A stretch of 64,000 nucleotides of DNA, taken from assembly GCA_028752905.1 (NCBI GenBank), contig JAQNBH010000004.1, forward strand, positions 7,171,173-7,235,172. Reading direction: 5' to 3'. Every line of letters begins with the position of its first letter. Position 1 is the stretch's first letter. The notes beneath the pieces were generated by a model. It was not told the DNA's origin, searched no databases, and worked only from the letters and a program-made list of their open reading frames with translations. The position numbers were made by a program, and so were the translations under genes. This DNA comes from Cladorhizidae sp. MBARI D1340-BT2 (taxonomy: Eukaryota; Porifera; Demospongiae; Poecilosclerida; Cladorhizidae). Positions 37,539-48,170 of this stretch are shown here, piece after piece.

Positions 37539-38493
37539 CCCTTCCACCGCTGGATTTACACAGCACTTTTTAAAAATAGTGACGTTATTTTACATAATAT
37601 TTTATATTCAACCAGGAGTGCACAAATGTCCCTAGCAACCATGGTTGATGTTATAGCATTGGTGTTGACAAACATGGTGGTCAACTGTAGGTTGCCTAGC
37701 AACTGACCACATATGATGAATATCATTATAACATTTGATTGTTTGTTTTGATTGTAATTTTAGGCAGAATATGGACAGATAACTGTAGATTACATCATGA
37801 TGTAAATATAATAAAATGACAGTGTCATATTTTACTAGGGCAGATAATTAGAAACCATAGCTAAATAACTACCTACTAGCTTTATATTATTATAACTATA
37901 TAGATGGATAGCTAGTACCCGCGAAGTACCCAGGTAAATGCTATTTTTTATACAAGTCAGAAAAAAAGCAGTAATGCTAAAGGATCTTACATATATGGCT
38001 ATTTATTTTCCTGGGACATCTTGTTCCTGTTCTTCACCATCGTCAGTCTCAAGACCTGGATACCTATGCAAATCAGCGCTACTATCTCTGGACTGGCAAA
38101 AAACAGGTTCTGAATCTACGATGTCATTCAGAGTTGCTAGCTCTTCAGGATCTCTAGTCTGTTCTCCGTGGTATATAGGCAAATATATCTTCTCCTTCCT
38201 CATCACTGCTTTCAACCTCAGACAGACCGAATTCGTCGTCATCCAGCATTGCCAAAACATCGTCCACATTTAGTCTAGAAGCCATTTTTTTAACGATCAG
38301 CTGAGTTTGACGTCACAAATACCTTGGTTACCTAGGCACTATACCTCAGCTATTTTAATTCCAGCTCTAGCTAAGCAAGGGACATGCCCAGGTATATTTA
38401 GCATATGCGTAGCTAAAATGAACGATTTTATATATTTGTTTTTGTCGCAGTCATTTACAACTCCGCCATATGGCGGATACGGCGGTGAGACGG
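37539..38493 (-). mobile_element. Non-autonomous piggyBac-like element, family C copy 1
   Basis: 955 bp, TTAA at 37535-37538 and 38494-38497. Ends cccttccaccgctg and the complement of ccgtctcaccgccg. The perfect palindrome CCGCCATATGGCGG at 38463-38476 lies exactly 17 bases from the right tip, which is the end where the transposase start is. The uninserted paralogue is at 33463-33466. On the minus strand it begins MASRLNVDDVLAMLDDDEF near 38285 and continues acidic, then stops; no catalytic domain remains. Confidence 0.9.
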
Positions 38494-39237
38494 TTAAGCT
38501 GATATATATTCGAATTATGACATTCATCAAAACATTTTATAAGACATGCTAAAAACTAGATATTTACCTGCACATGTGCAGAAGGCTACAGCATTATTAT
38601 ATAAAACTTTATTTCTTGTTCTGGTTTATGTGAGTTGGCGGAGGAAGTGATAAAAATATAACAAATAATAAAACTTACTGACAATCACAAATTGCCATCA
38701 TAAACAGTCCCTTCCTTACCTTTACTGCTGTCTCTGCAAGCCAATGAAAGCTCATGCTAGCCTGAAATCACTCAGAATCTCTTCACTCTTGAGAATAAAA
38801 TGCACTCCTGGATGTATTACTGCATCAGCATCTAGGGAAGGTTTGGCATTGTAGGTGCTAGCTAACATCAGGAGGGAAAGAGTTACCCTGTACAGGTTTC
38901 TCCTCGGATGGTTGGGGATTATAGGACTATAGGCAGCTATTTGAAGGTGATGTAGCCAGAATCTGTTGGCTACCCTTGTGGGAGGTGATTTCTTCATGAC
39001 TGGGAGAATTAGCCAGCAACAATCATCTCTCAAAATACTTTGTCTGCTCTGACTCCATTCCTTAGATCCAAAGGTCTCCCACTGTCACTTCAAAACATTA
39101 TGTTGACCTCTGTTAAAGGATCAGATGTGCCCTCACTGTGACACTGCTACTTCTCCTGATCAAACACACTGCGAATATCTTAGGCTGTGTCACTTGAATT
39201 TTGATATATCTAATCTACTGCCCCCCACCCCCCACCC

Positions 39238-41030
39238 ACACCCCAATGTTGGAAGATGACAATGAAGACTGGAAAATGGAAGTTAAGACTGCCACTCTGA
39301 TCTTTGAACTCTCATTTAGTAATTTGTCTAATTCCTGACTCTCTTTCTCTTATGCTAGTGTTTGGATGTGCATGTTTATATGAACATCCAGAAAGGGCAA
39401 TGCAATAAATGAAACTTGAAACTTAAACTTGCTGGAAGTTGTTTTTGTTTTGCAATATACTGTAATAATAGTATGCATGCATGCAATATGAAGCCATGGA
39501 AGCAACACAGGCCTTGTGGAAGTCACAGCTTGCATGCTTGCAAGGTACGTGTGCCATCCTTCCAGTTTGTAAAGGCCTTCACTAGATACGCTCGCTCAGT
39601 CTCACCAGTGACCACAGCTATACCATCCTAGACAGCCTTGCAGCATGTGAAGCTTCCAGCAGCATCCAGCACAATATCATAGTGTAGCCACTTTAGTTGT
39701 TAAACCCATTAGCCTGAAACGAACAGTTTACTGGTGCACTTATACCAAAGGACAGAGAAGGGAAGACAATATGCCTCACTGAAATGGCTCAAGTGGTAGG
39801 CCACCAAATTAAGTCATGCTGAAGATACGGGTCAGCCTAGAATTAAACTTGTAGTATAATGTTGTATGGTCATAGCCGCACCAGCCACACCAGTGGCTAC
39901 TGCCCTGCATTTGTAGGAGCTAGCTGTTCTGACCAGTAAGGGTAGCATTACCTTTACTAGAGTATAGAGGATCCCATCCAAGCACAACAATGTCAACTAA
40001 CAGTTGTAGAATATAGATCTCAATGGAGACAAGTCAGCATTTTGTTATCCATAACTAGCGATCATTTATCGACAGATTAACTTGAGCCAAGAATTGATTG
40101 TAAAATGATTACAATACCACAGAGATCAGAATGCTCACTTGGCTGCCATCAAGCTCAAGTGCACTGTCCCTGCGACATCCATCATTGCCCATGACAGGTT
40201 TCATTATGAACTATTGAAAGTTAATGCCATCCTTACTGGTGTTTAAACAGCCAGATCCTTGGCAAGTCCTACATCCCAGATGAACAATCCTTTTCTTGTC
40301 AATTGTTAATAACAACCTCCCTTTCAATAGATGGACTGAAATATATATTATCATGGTCAACATATCCCTCATCTCTGTCTGTTCTTACTTTATAGATGGT
40401 GAGTTACAGTATTCTATGGCTAGAATGACAAGATTTGACTAATTGTTCAACTTCAATTTATTTGAACATGTCTCTCGGCTTTCTGTTTCCAACCTACTTC
40501 ATGAAACCTGAAACCATCGTAGTATGTAAGTTACACTATTTCTATATCCAGGATTACATGTGTTCACTTATTGATCTACTTTAATTAATGTACATGTCTC
40601 TTGGCGCTCTCTGTTCAACTTATTTCATCAAACAATCATAGTGGGTAGTTACAGTATTCTATATCTAGGATGACATGTGTTGACTCTCTGATGAACTATA
40701 ATTAATTTGAACATGTCTCTAGGCTCTCTGTGTCTAACCTAGTGAGGTTATATCAACATAGTTTGATAGTTACATGCATTACTAGAGTAAGGCAGAACTA
40801 AAGTCGATCCACCTTGACTTGAAGTGGAAGTAAGATACCCAATCACGCACTGAGCAAGATAATGTTCATGAGAAGCACATGTGTATGTAGTAGCTACTAA
40901 TAGAGCTAGCTTCTGTGCAACATGTTGTCGAGTGTTGCCAAAAAATTTAGCATTAAATGTGTTATATTTACCATCATGCAGTAGTAAGCCACGCAAAAGG
41001 TGGAGATAGGGTTAAGGCAGAAAACAACTC
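39238..41030. repeat. Tandem module P copy 3 (partial)
   Basis: Copy of the left part of module P through array 9. It then changes abruptly near 41030-41090 to module Q. The empty site for piggyBac D, gtggttcaTTAAaggcc, is at 41123-41126 just past the junction. Confidence 0.75.
40384..40772 (+). repeat. Variable-triplet array 9 (ATG, TAT; decayed TGG, TTT)
   Basis: ATG at 40396-40398 (GTGAGTT), TAT at 40523-40525 (GTAAGTT, still a good donor), TGG at 40642-40644, TTT at 40762-40764. The first spacing is 127 bp because of a 7-base duplication (gaaacct) before the second box. Confidence 0.9.
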
Positions 41031-41094
41031 TCTGATTCTTTAGCTGTCGTTAGATTAGGATAATAGCTGGAATGTGGTGTCCTTGACCAGTTAG

Positions 41095-42180
41095 AACTAA
41101 GTGCCATCTGGTTTGTGGTTCATTAAAGGCCTATTAACATAGTTACAGATTATAGCACCATTCCATGTATGGACATATATATGCTAAGATAAACAGCACT
41201 GGAGATAATTCTGAAAGCAGCCTTTAATTTGTTGGTCGTAAGGAAATTCGATACTCATAGTCTCCGGAAGTGTTGAGCAATAAATGAGCTTTTAAATGGT
41301 GCCAGAGCTATAGAGTTTAGCAAGAATTTTAGCTGGCACCATATACATGTTTTGAGGAACCAAGGTTCAAAGTTGAGCATTCAACATGCCGGACATTTCT
41401 ATCAAGCACTCTACTCTCTAAGAAATGGAGAAGATGCATGGAGAGAAGTAGCCATAACTTTGGAATGGACCCTTCAATTGTTCTGAAACTTGAAATCCAG
41501 CTTGTGACAGTTATAGTTCAATAATAATAGTAGGGCTGATTTAGAGGGTTGGGGGGGGACTGGGAGGGGCATTAGCTGATCCTTCTCCCACCTTGAGATC
41601 TTAGGATATTGTATTATTGTATAGTATAGTGCTGTTTAATATGTGCCCCCCCCCCACTCAATCCTAAATGCAGCCCTGAATAGTATTTAAAAGTAGACCC
41701 CAGTGGTGGGTCTATAAACTGCTTACCTACAACAGTAGGCTGACCTTTAACCCTGCATCCTTGTTGCTACTGCCTGTGGTTAGTGAGGTGATGTAACAGG
41801 TGATTAGTTACAGCTGCAGCAAAGTGCCTGCATGTGTATATGTACACAATGCTCCTGTTTGCTGGGGCTCTCCTCTTACCCAACCTCATATCATCCTGCA
41901 TCTCTCTGTTGAAGACTAAACTTGGTTTGTGAGACATCCCCCAGGCCCAATTAGTGAACAACATCTTGCTTGTATAGTAAATGACTAGTTTTGTTAAACT
42001 CCCAGTTGACTCCTTGATAACTGACGATGTTTATATTTTGTAAGAATGATTCTATCACAGGTTAAGTGTTTTAAAACATGTCTATTCATTGAGTAATGTT
42101 TTGTAAGGATTTGATAGAACTAATGTGCTAAACTCCTCCTCCTTCCCCATCCTAAAACACACACATAATAAATCCCAATG
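41095..42180. repeat. Module Q copy 2 with MITE 4
   Basis: Nearly identical to 29125-30184. MITE 4 lies at 41531-41678 with a left end mutated to tagggctg and a short C run. No gene. Confidence 0.7.
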
Positions 42181-43331
42181 TTGGAAAATGGCAATGAAGA
42201 TTGGAAAATGGAAGTGAAGACTGGCCACTCAGATCTTTGGACTCTCATTTAGTAATTTGTCTAATTCCTGACTCTCTTTCTCTTATGCTAGTGTTTGGAT
42301 GTGTATCTTTATATGAACATCCAGAAAGGGCAATGCAATAAATGAAACTTGAAACTTAAACTTGATGGAAGTTGTTTTTGTTTTGCAATATACTGTAATA
42401 ATAGTATGCATGCATGCAATATGAAGCCATGGAAGCAACACAGGCCTTGTGGAAGTCACAGCTTGCATGCTTGCAAGGTACGTGTGCCATCCTTCCAGTT
42501 TGTAAAGGCCTTCACTAGATACGCTCGCTCAGTCTCACCAGTGACCACAGCTCTACCATCCTATACAGCCTTGCAGCATGTGAAGCTTCCAGCAGCATCC
42601 AGCACAATATCATAGTGTAGCCACTTTAGTTGTTAAACCCGTTAGCCTGAAACGAACAGTTTACTGGTGCACTTATACCAAAGGACAGAGAAGGGAAGAC
42701 AATATGCCTCACTGAAATGGCTCAAGTGGTAGGCCACCAAATTAAGTGATGCTGAAGATACGGGTCAGCCTTGTGTCCTTTGACCTCATAAAATTAATTA
42801 AACTTGTAGTATAATGTTGTATGGCCGCACCAGCCACACCAGTGGCTATTGCCCTGCATTTGTAGGAGCTAGCAGTTCTGACCAGTAAGGGTAGCATTAC
42901 CTTTACTAGAGTATAGAGGATCCATCCAAGCACAACAATGTCAACTAACAGTTGTAGAATATAGATCTCAATGGAGACAAGTCAGCATTTTCTTATCCAT
43001 AACTAGCGATCATTTATCGACAGATTAACTTGAGCCAAGAATTGATTGTAAAATGATTACAATACCACAGAGATCAGAATGCTCACTTGGCTGCCATCAA
43101 GCTCAAGTGCACTGTCCCTGCGACATCCATCATTGCCCATGACAGGTTTCATTATGAACTATTGAAAGTTAATGCCATCCTTACTGGTGTTTAAACAGCC
43201 AGATCCTTGGCAAGTCCTACATCCCAGATGAACAATCCTTTTCTTGTCAATTGTAAATAACAACCTCCCTTTCAATAGATGGACTGAAATATATATTATG
43301 ATGGTCAACATATCCCTCATCTCTGTCTGTT

Positions 43332-43712
43332 CTTACTTTATAGGCGGTGAGTTACAGTATTCTATGGCTAGAATGACAAGATTTGACTAATTGTTCAACT
43401 TCAATTTATTTGAACATGTCTCTCGGCTCTCTGTTTCCAACCTACTTCATGAAACCATCATAGGAGGTGAGTATACTATTTCTATATCCAGGATTACATG
43501 TGTTCACTTATTGATCTACTTTAATTAATTTACATGTCTCTTGGCTCTCTCTGTTCAATTTATTTCATCAAACAATCATAGTGGGTAGTTACAGTATTCT
43601 ATATCTAGGATGACATGTGTTGACTCTCTGATGAACTATAATTAATTTGAACATGTCTCTAGGCTCTCTGTGTCTAACCTACTGAGGTTATATCAACATA
43701 GTTTGATAGTTA
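43332..43712 (+). repeat. Variable-triplet array 10 (GCG, GAG; decayed TGG, TTT)
   Basis: GCG at 43344-43346, GAG at 43464-43466 (both with GTGAGT), TGG at 43582-43584 (donor GTAGTT), TTT at 43702-43704 (GATAGTT). Confidence 0.9.
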
Positions 43713-44869
43713 CATGCATTGCTAGAGTATGGCAGAACTAAAGTCTATCCACCTTGACTTGAAGTGGAAGTAAGATACCCAATCACGCATTGAGCAGCAA
43801 GATAATGTTCATAAGAAGCACATGTTCATGTAGTAGCTACTAATAGAGCTAGCTTCTGTGCAACATGTTGTCGAGTGTTGCCAAAATATCTAGCATTAAA
43901 TGTGTTTTATTTACCATCATGCAGTAAGCCACGCAAAAGGTGGAGAAAGGGTTAAGGCAGTAAAACAATTCTGTGGTGCTCTATAGTAGCCGTCATAAGT
44001 CATTAAGAAGAGTCCTAGTTTGTGAGGATGGGTGTAGAGTACAGCTTAGGCATTGGCTTAATTAAGCATTGGGGTTTTTACACCTGATTTTGATAAGACT
44101 TCAATAACTCCAGAATGCAAACCACTATGAAGTTGATTTTCATCCCAAAATGTAGCTCTTGAAATAAGCTTTCTCTACTTAAAGGGTAACCCCTCGAATC
44201 ATCAGATAATAGCGGAATGTGGTGTCCTTGACCAGTTAGAACTAAGTGCCCATCTGGTTTGTGGTTCATTAACCGATTGCACGCCGTATTCCTAGTACCC
44301 GCGGGCAAATTATTCATGAATTAACGAGGTATTTTACTTATTATTTTTATATCTTCCGTTCTGCAGGGACTCCACCCATGAAACTTGGGTCATATTCAGC
44401 CACATGATAGCTCTACTTCCTGTAAAAAAATCGAGCCTTCCTTACCAACTGGGCAGAACTAACCAGCATTATAAAACCTTGTCATCTTTTTGGGGGTGAA
44501 TATTTTCATATTTTCACACTATTATACACACATTATAATGCCAACACAAGATGGAGCATCTATTTACAAACCCTCTACCAGCTGCAAAGCCAGTGAGTTG
44601 TTTTCCCCATCAAAATGCTAACACATAATAATACAAAAAACAAATTATAAGAGAGTGAAAATGCTAACATACTAGAATAAAACCATAATATAAAACACAA
44701 TTATGTAAGGGAGTGTCTTGGGTAGAGCTCCGGTCTTGCTGTCACGGGTAGAGTAAAACTTGCTCAGTCTTGGGTATAGCTTGCTTGGTCTCCGGCATGA
44801 TATTTCACCATGTTTTTATTCTACACAAACATGAGATACCAGGATAAGAATAACACTTGAATACTGGAG

Positions 44870-44992
44870 AGACGAGAGAAGTAGACGAAGGGACAGGGAA
44901 CGAGAGAAGTAGACGAAGGAGCAGGGAACAAGAGAGAAGTAGACGAAGGAGCAGGGAACTAGAGAGAAGCACAGAAAGGAGCAGGGGGTGCA
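44870..44992 (-). repeat. Tandem repeat at the 3' side of piggyBac D
   Basis: About four units of roughly 30 bp built on gagaagtagacgaaggagca. Part of the element; it gives spurious Arg/Glu-rich frames. Confidence 0.8.
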
Positions 44993-46563
44993 TAAACATT
45001 ACTGATAGTCCACCAAGGTATGGTATTACGAAAACAGTCACGGCCTGTTGATCCACCACACAAAGGAACCTTACAAAAACAACACTGGGACCTTGCCTCA
45101 TGCCTGTAACCTTTACTAATGCAAACTACACAGCGCTTCTTTGCACAGCACTGTGGGAAATGACCTAGTTTTAAATTGAGGCGATCTAGCTGACTATTTG
45201 CCTGACTACAACGTTGACCTGCACGCTGCCGAGAAGAGAAAGAACCAATCAAAGATTTAGCTAAAACAATCCTAGCTTCTAGATAATTACCCTTCCTTAC
45301 TGATATTGGAGCTCGGACAGAAGAAAACAAAATAAATGAATTCAATAAACAAGCTTCTATCAAATTTGTAACCAACAAACCATCAATAGAATTTACGTGT
45401 ACATAACGCATTAGCTCCAAAAACCGAGTCCTAGGCATTACTTTACGAACCAAAGATCCAGACAAATCCGAGTGATTAGTGGACCAGTACAATTCTAAGT
45501 ATGGAAGTGTGGAAACTCCCATTATTATCAACATTCCTACAAAAGCTTTCATTTCCTCTATATTAGTATCTACCCATGGCCTGGAGAGACTAGCCATCCT
45601 AGAAACGTAACTGTTCGTCTCTGCTACTAGGAGTTCCCACACTTCAAGAGTAAAAAAAAGGTAAAATGCATCTAAAAATGTACTTGATGCACCAAGCAAT
45701 GAAGAAGTTGGACCAGCTGTTGCTGTATAGTCCAATTTCAAAGGAGTTGGCTCCTTTATTTCCCACTTACCTGTGACCTCAGTTAGCCTAGAACCAGTGC
45801 CAGATGCTTGGGCAGAACCAGTACCAGATGCTCGGACAGAACCAGTGCCAGATGCTCGCACACGCCTATAACCTCTGGCCCGCCTACTACCAGTACCTTT
45901 TGGAGGACCACTAGCAACACTTACGACTCCACTACCACTTGAGCTGCTTCCCCCTTGGCCAGTACTCCCTCGCCCGCCTCTCCCTCGGCCAGTACTCCCT
46001 CGCCTGCCTCTCCCTCACACAACTCCAGCACCAGTCGTGTTCCCACGCCCTGTAGAGACTTCAGGCAAGGCTTCCTCATCCTCCAATGTAACAAAAGGAG
46101 TCATAGATGCCTCATCTCCACTCTCATCATCTGATGCTGTAGGAAAAGTAGTGGGGAGGGTGGGAAAAACAAGATATATATATATATCAAGTTTGTGGTC
46201 AACATTTGAAAATTCAAATTCAAATGAAAATCAACAACTGAACAACTCCAACCTACACTCTTAGCTATAACTTTTTTCTATAACTATCCTGTCTGAATTT
46301 GGAATACCAACAGAATAAGCTAGTATTTGGCAATAGTACACTCTCAGTTGACTATGGTAAACAAAGGCTATGAAGCGCTAAGGTTAAAAGAAACTTACAA
46401 TCGAGAAGTCCATCCAAGCGCGCCTCTTCTCTTAGAGCAACTGGTCCAGAGTGTTTCCTCGGTATGCATAGATGTCTTCACCTTCTTCCCCAAATGAATC
46501 TGACCCAGAATCGCCAGAATCGTTGGCTAAAAGTTGAGAAATAACGTCCTCACATGTGAGCAT
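44990..46563 (-). pseudogene. piggyBac transposase lacking its catalytic core (family D)
   Basis: Seen on the minus strand: MLTCEDVISQLLANDSG with an acidic tail and DIYAYRGNT from 46563; a probable intron 46398-46137 (GTAAGT...CTACAG); a Gly/Ser/Arg-rich linker with SGTGS repeats and one in-frame TGA near 46015; then from about 45720 a good PGBD N-domain (FTLEVWELLVAETNSYVSRM, FVGMLIIMGVSTLPYLELYW, RTRFLELMRYVHVN). After RYVHVN at about 45405 the frame jumps straight to a C-terminal part (LIEACLLNSFILF) and a Cys/His-rich finger (CAKKRCVVCISKGYRHEA). The whole DDE catalytic segment is absent. Inferred: it cannot cut DNA, but a protein with both N-domain and DNA-binding finger could still bind the ends. 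Confidence 0.85.
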
Positions 46564-47193
46564 CTTTGAGCAGATTTTTAAAAAAGCTCGACCAACAAAA
46601 ATGGCGTTCAACCGCAGGATTTTTGTTGCACGATGCATCAACCGGAAATAATTATTTTTGTGACGTTCTCTAGTCTACTAGGCATGTGCAGAACCCAACC
46701 GGGGCTGTTAGCTCGTAACGGTTCATTTTATATATTTTTGTGTGGCGAAGGATGTAAGGTCTCGCGCCATATGGCGCTTACGGCGTTTAATCGGTTAAAG
46801 GCCTATTAAACATAGTAACAGATTATAGCACCATTCCATGTATAGGCATACATATGCTAAGATAACAACACTGGAGATAATTCTGAAAGCGGCCTTTAAT
46901 ATGATGGTAATCGCATGATATTTGGTGTCTCTGAAAGCTTAAAGCAATAAATGAGCTTCTAAATGGTACCAGAACTGTAGAGAATTTTATGTGGCACCAA
47001 AAACATGTTTTGAGGAACTGAGGTTCAAAGTTTAAGCTTGCTGGGCATTTCTATCAAGCACTCCACTCTCTAAGAAATGGAGAAGATGCATGGTAGAAAT
47101 GGCCATAACTATGGAATAAAAACTTCAATTGTTCCGAAACTTGAAATCCAGCTTCTCTATGAATACAGTTACCAGTTTAAAGAATAATAATAG

Positions 47194-47368
47194 TAGGGCT
47201 GCATTTTTTTATTTGGGGTGGGTGGGGGGGGGGAGGGGGGGTGCGGATTAGCACCCCCTTCCTGATCCTCCAACCCTGTTGAGATCTTGAGATATTGTAT
47301 TATTGTACAGTGTTGTTAAATATGTGCCCCCTCCCTTCCCCCTCAACTCAATCATAAATGCAGCCCTC
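47194..47368. mobile_element. MITE-like element 5
   Basis: Left end tagggctgcattt, right end aaatgcagccctc, with interrupted G-runs near the left end (47224-47241). Older or more mutated than MITE 2. Confidence 0.55.
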
Positions 47369-48170
47369 AATAGTACTTAAAAAGTTGACCACAGTGATGG
47401 ACAGTTACTAACAAGCCTAGTAGGTCTATAGACTGCATACTTATACCAGTTGGCTGACCTTTAACCCCTGGATGCTTGTTGCAGCTGCCTGTGGTTAGGG
47501 AGGTGATGTAACTGGTTATCTGTACCAAAGTGCATGCTTGTGCATAGTACACAATGCTAGTGATTGTGAGTAGTTTACTGTTTGCTCTCCTCTCCATGAT
47601 TGATTCTACCCAACCTCATATAGCATCCCTGTTTCTCATGCCATATCTGTGGAGCTAGTTGTACAATTTAAATACTCTGAAACAGTCTAAACATTGAGTA
47701 ATATTTTGTAAGGATGTAACCCTGTGTAAGTGTCGTGTAACACAGTCTGTGTAATATTATGATGGAGAAAGAAACTTGAATGCAATACCATATTTGATTA
47801 ACTGCTTTTAGGCTGATATATATTCGAATTAGGACATTCATCAAAACATTTTATAAGACATGCTAAAAACCAGATTTTTACCTGCACATGTGCAGAAGGC
47901 TACACATCATTATATAAAACTTTATTTCATGTTCTGGTTTATGTGAGTGGGCGGAGGAAGTGATGAAAATATAACAAATAATATAACTTACTGACAATCA
48001 CAAATTGCCATCATAAACAGTCTCTTCCTTACCTTTACTGCTGTCTCTGCAAGCCAATGAAAGCTGTATAGGCACCTGGGTAGCCTGAAATCCCTCAGAA
48101 TCTCTTCACTCTTGAGAATAAAATGCACTCCTGGATGTATTAGCATTTATGTAGGATGGTTTGGCATTGT

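Larger units (their letters stand above)
34196..39237. repeat. Tandem module P copy 2 (interrupted by piggyBac C1)
   Basis: Close copy of 30185-34195, by eye about 97% identical, with piggyBac C1 inserted at 37539-38493. Contains array 8 and MITE 3. Confidence 0.8.
44273..46794 (-). mobile_element. piggyBac-like transposon, family D (internally deleted)
   Basis: 2,522 bp with TTAA at 44269-44272 and 46795-46798 and 15-bp inverted ends (ccgattgcacgccgt against ccgattaaacgccgt). The palindrome GCGCCATATGGCGC at 46764-46777 is exactly 17 bases from the right tip. The flanks join at one TTAA in the paralogue at 41123-41126. It contains a minus-strand transposase with the catalytic core missing. 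Confidence 0.95.
42181..48170. repeat. Tandem module P copy 4 (interrupted by piggyBac D)
   Basis: Copy of module P up to 44268, then piggyBac D, then continued module P from 46799 (matching about 32300 onward), including MITE 5 at 47194-47368. Contains array 10. Confidence 0.75.

Noticed and set aside
5371..43712. CRISPR-like arrays (regular repeats with variable parts)
   Set aside because: The repeats are about 120 bp and only three bases vary, there are no spacers or cas genes, and the DNA is eukaryotic.
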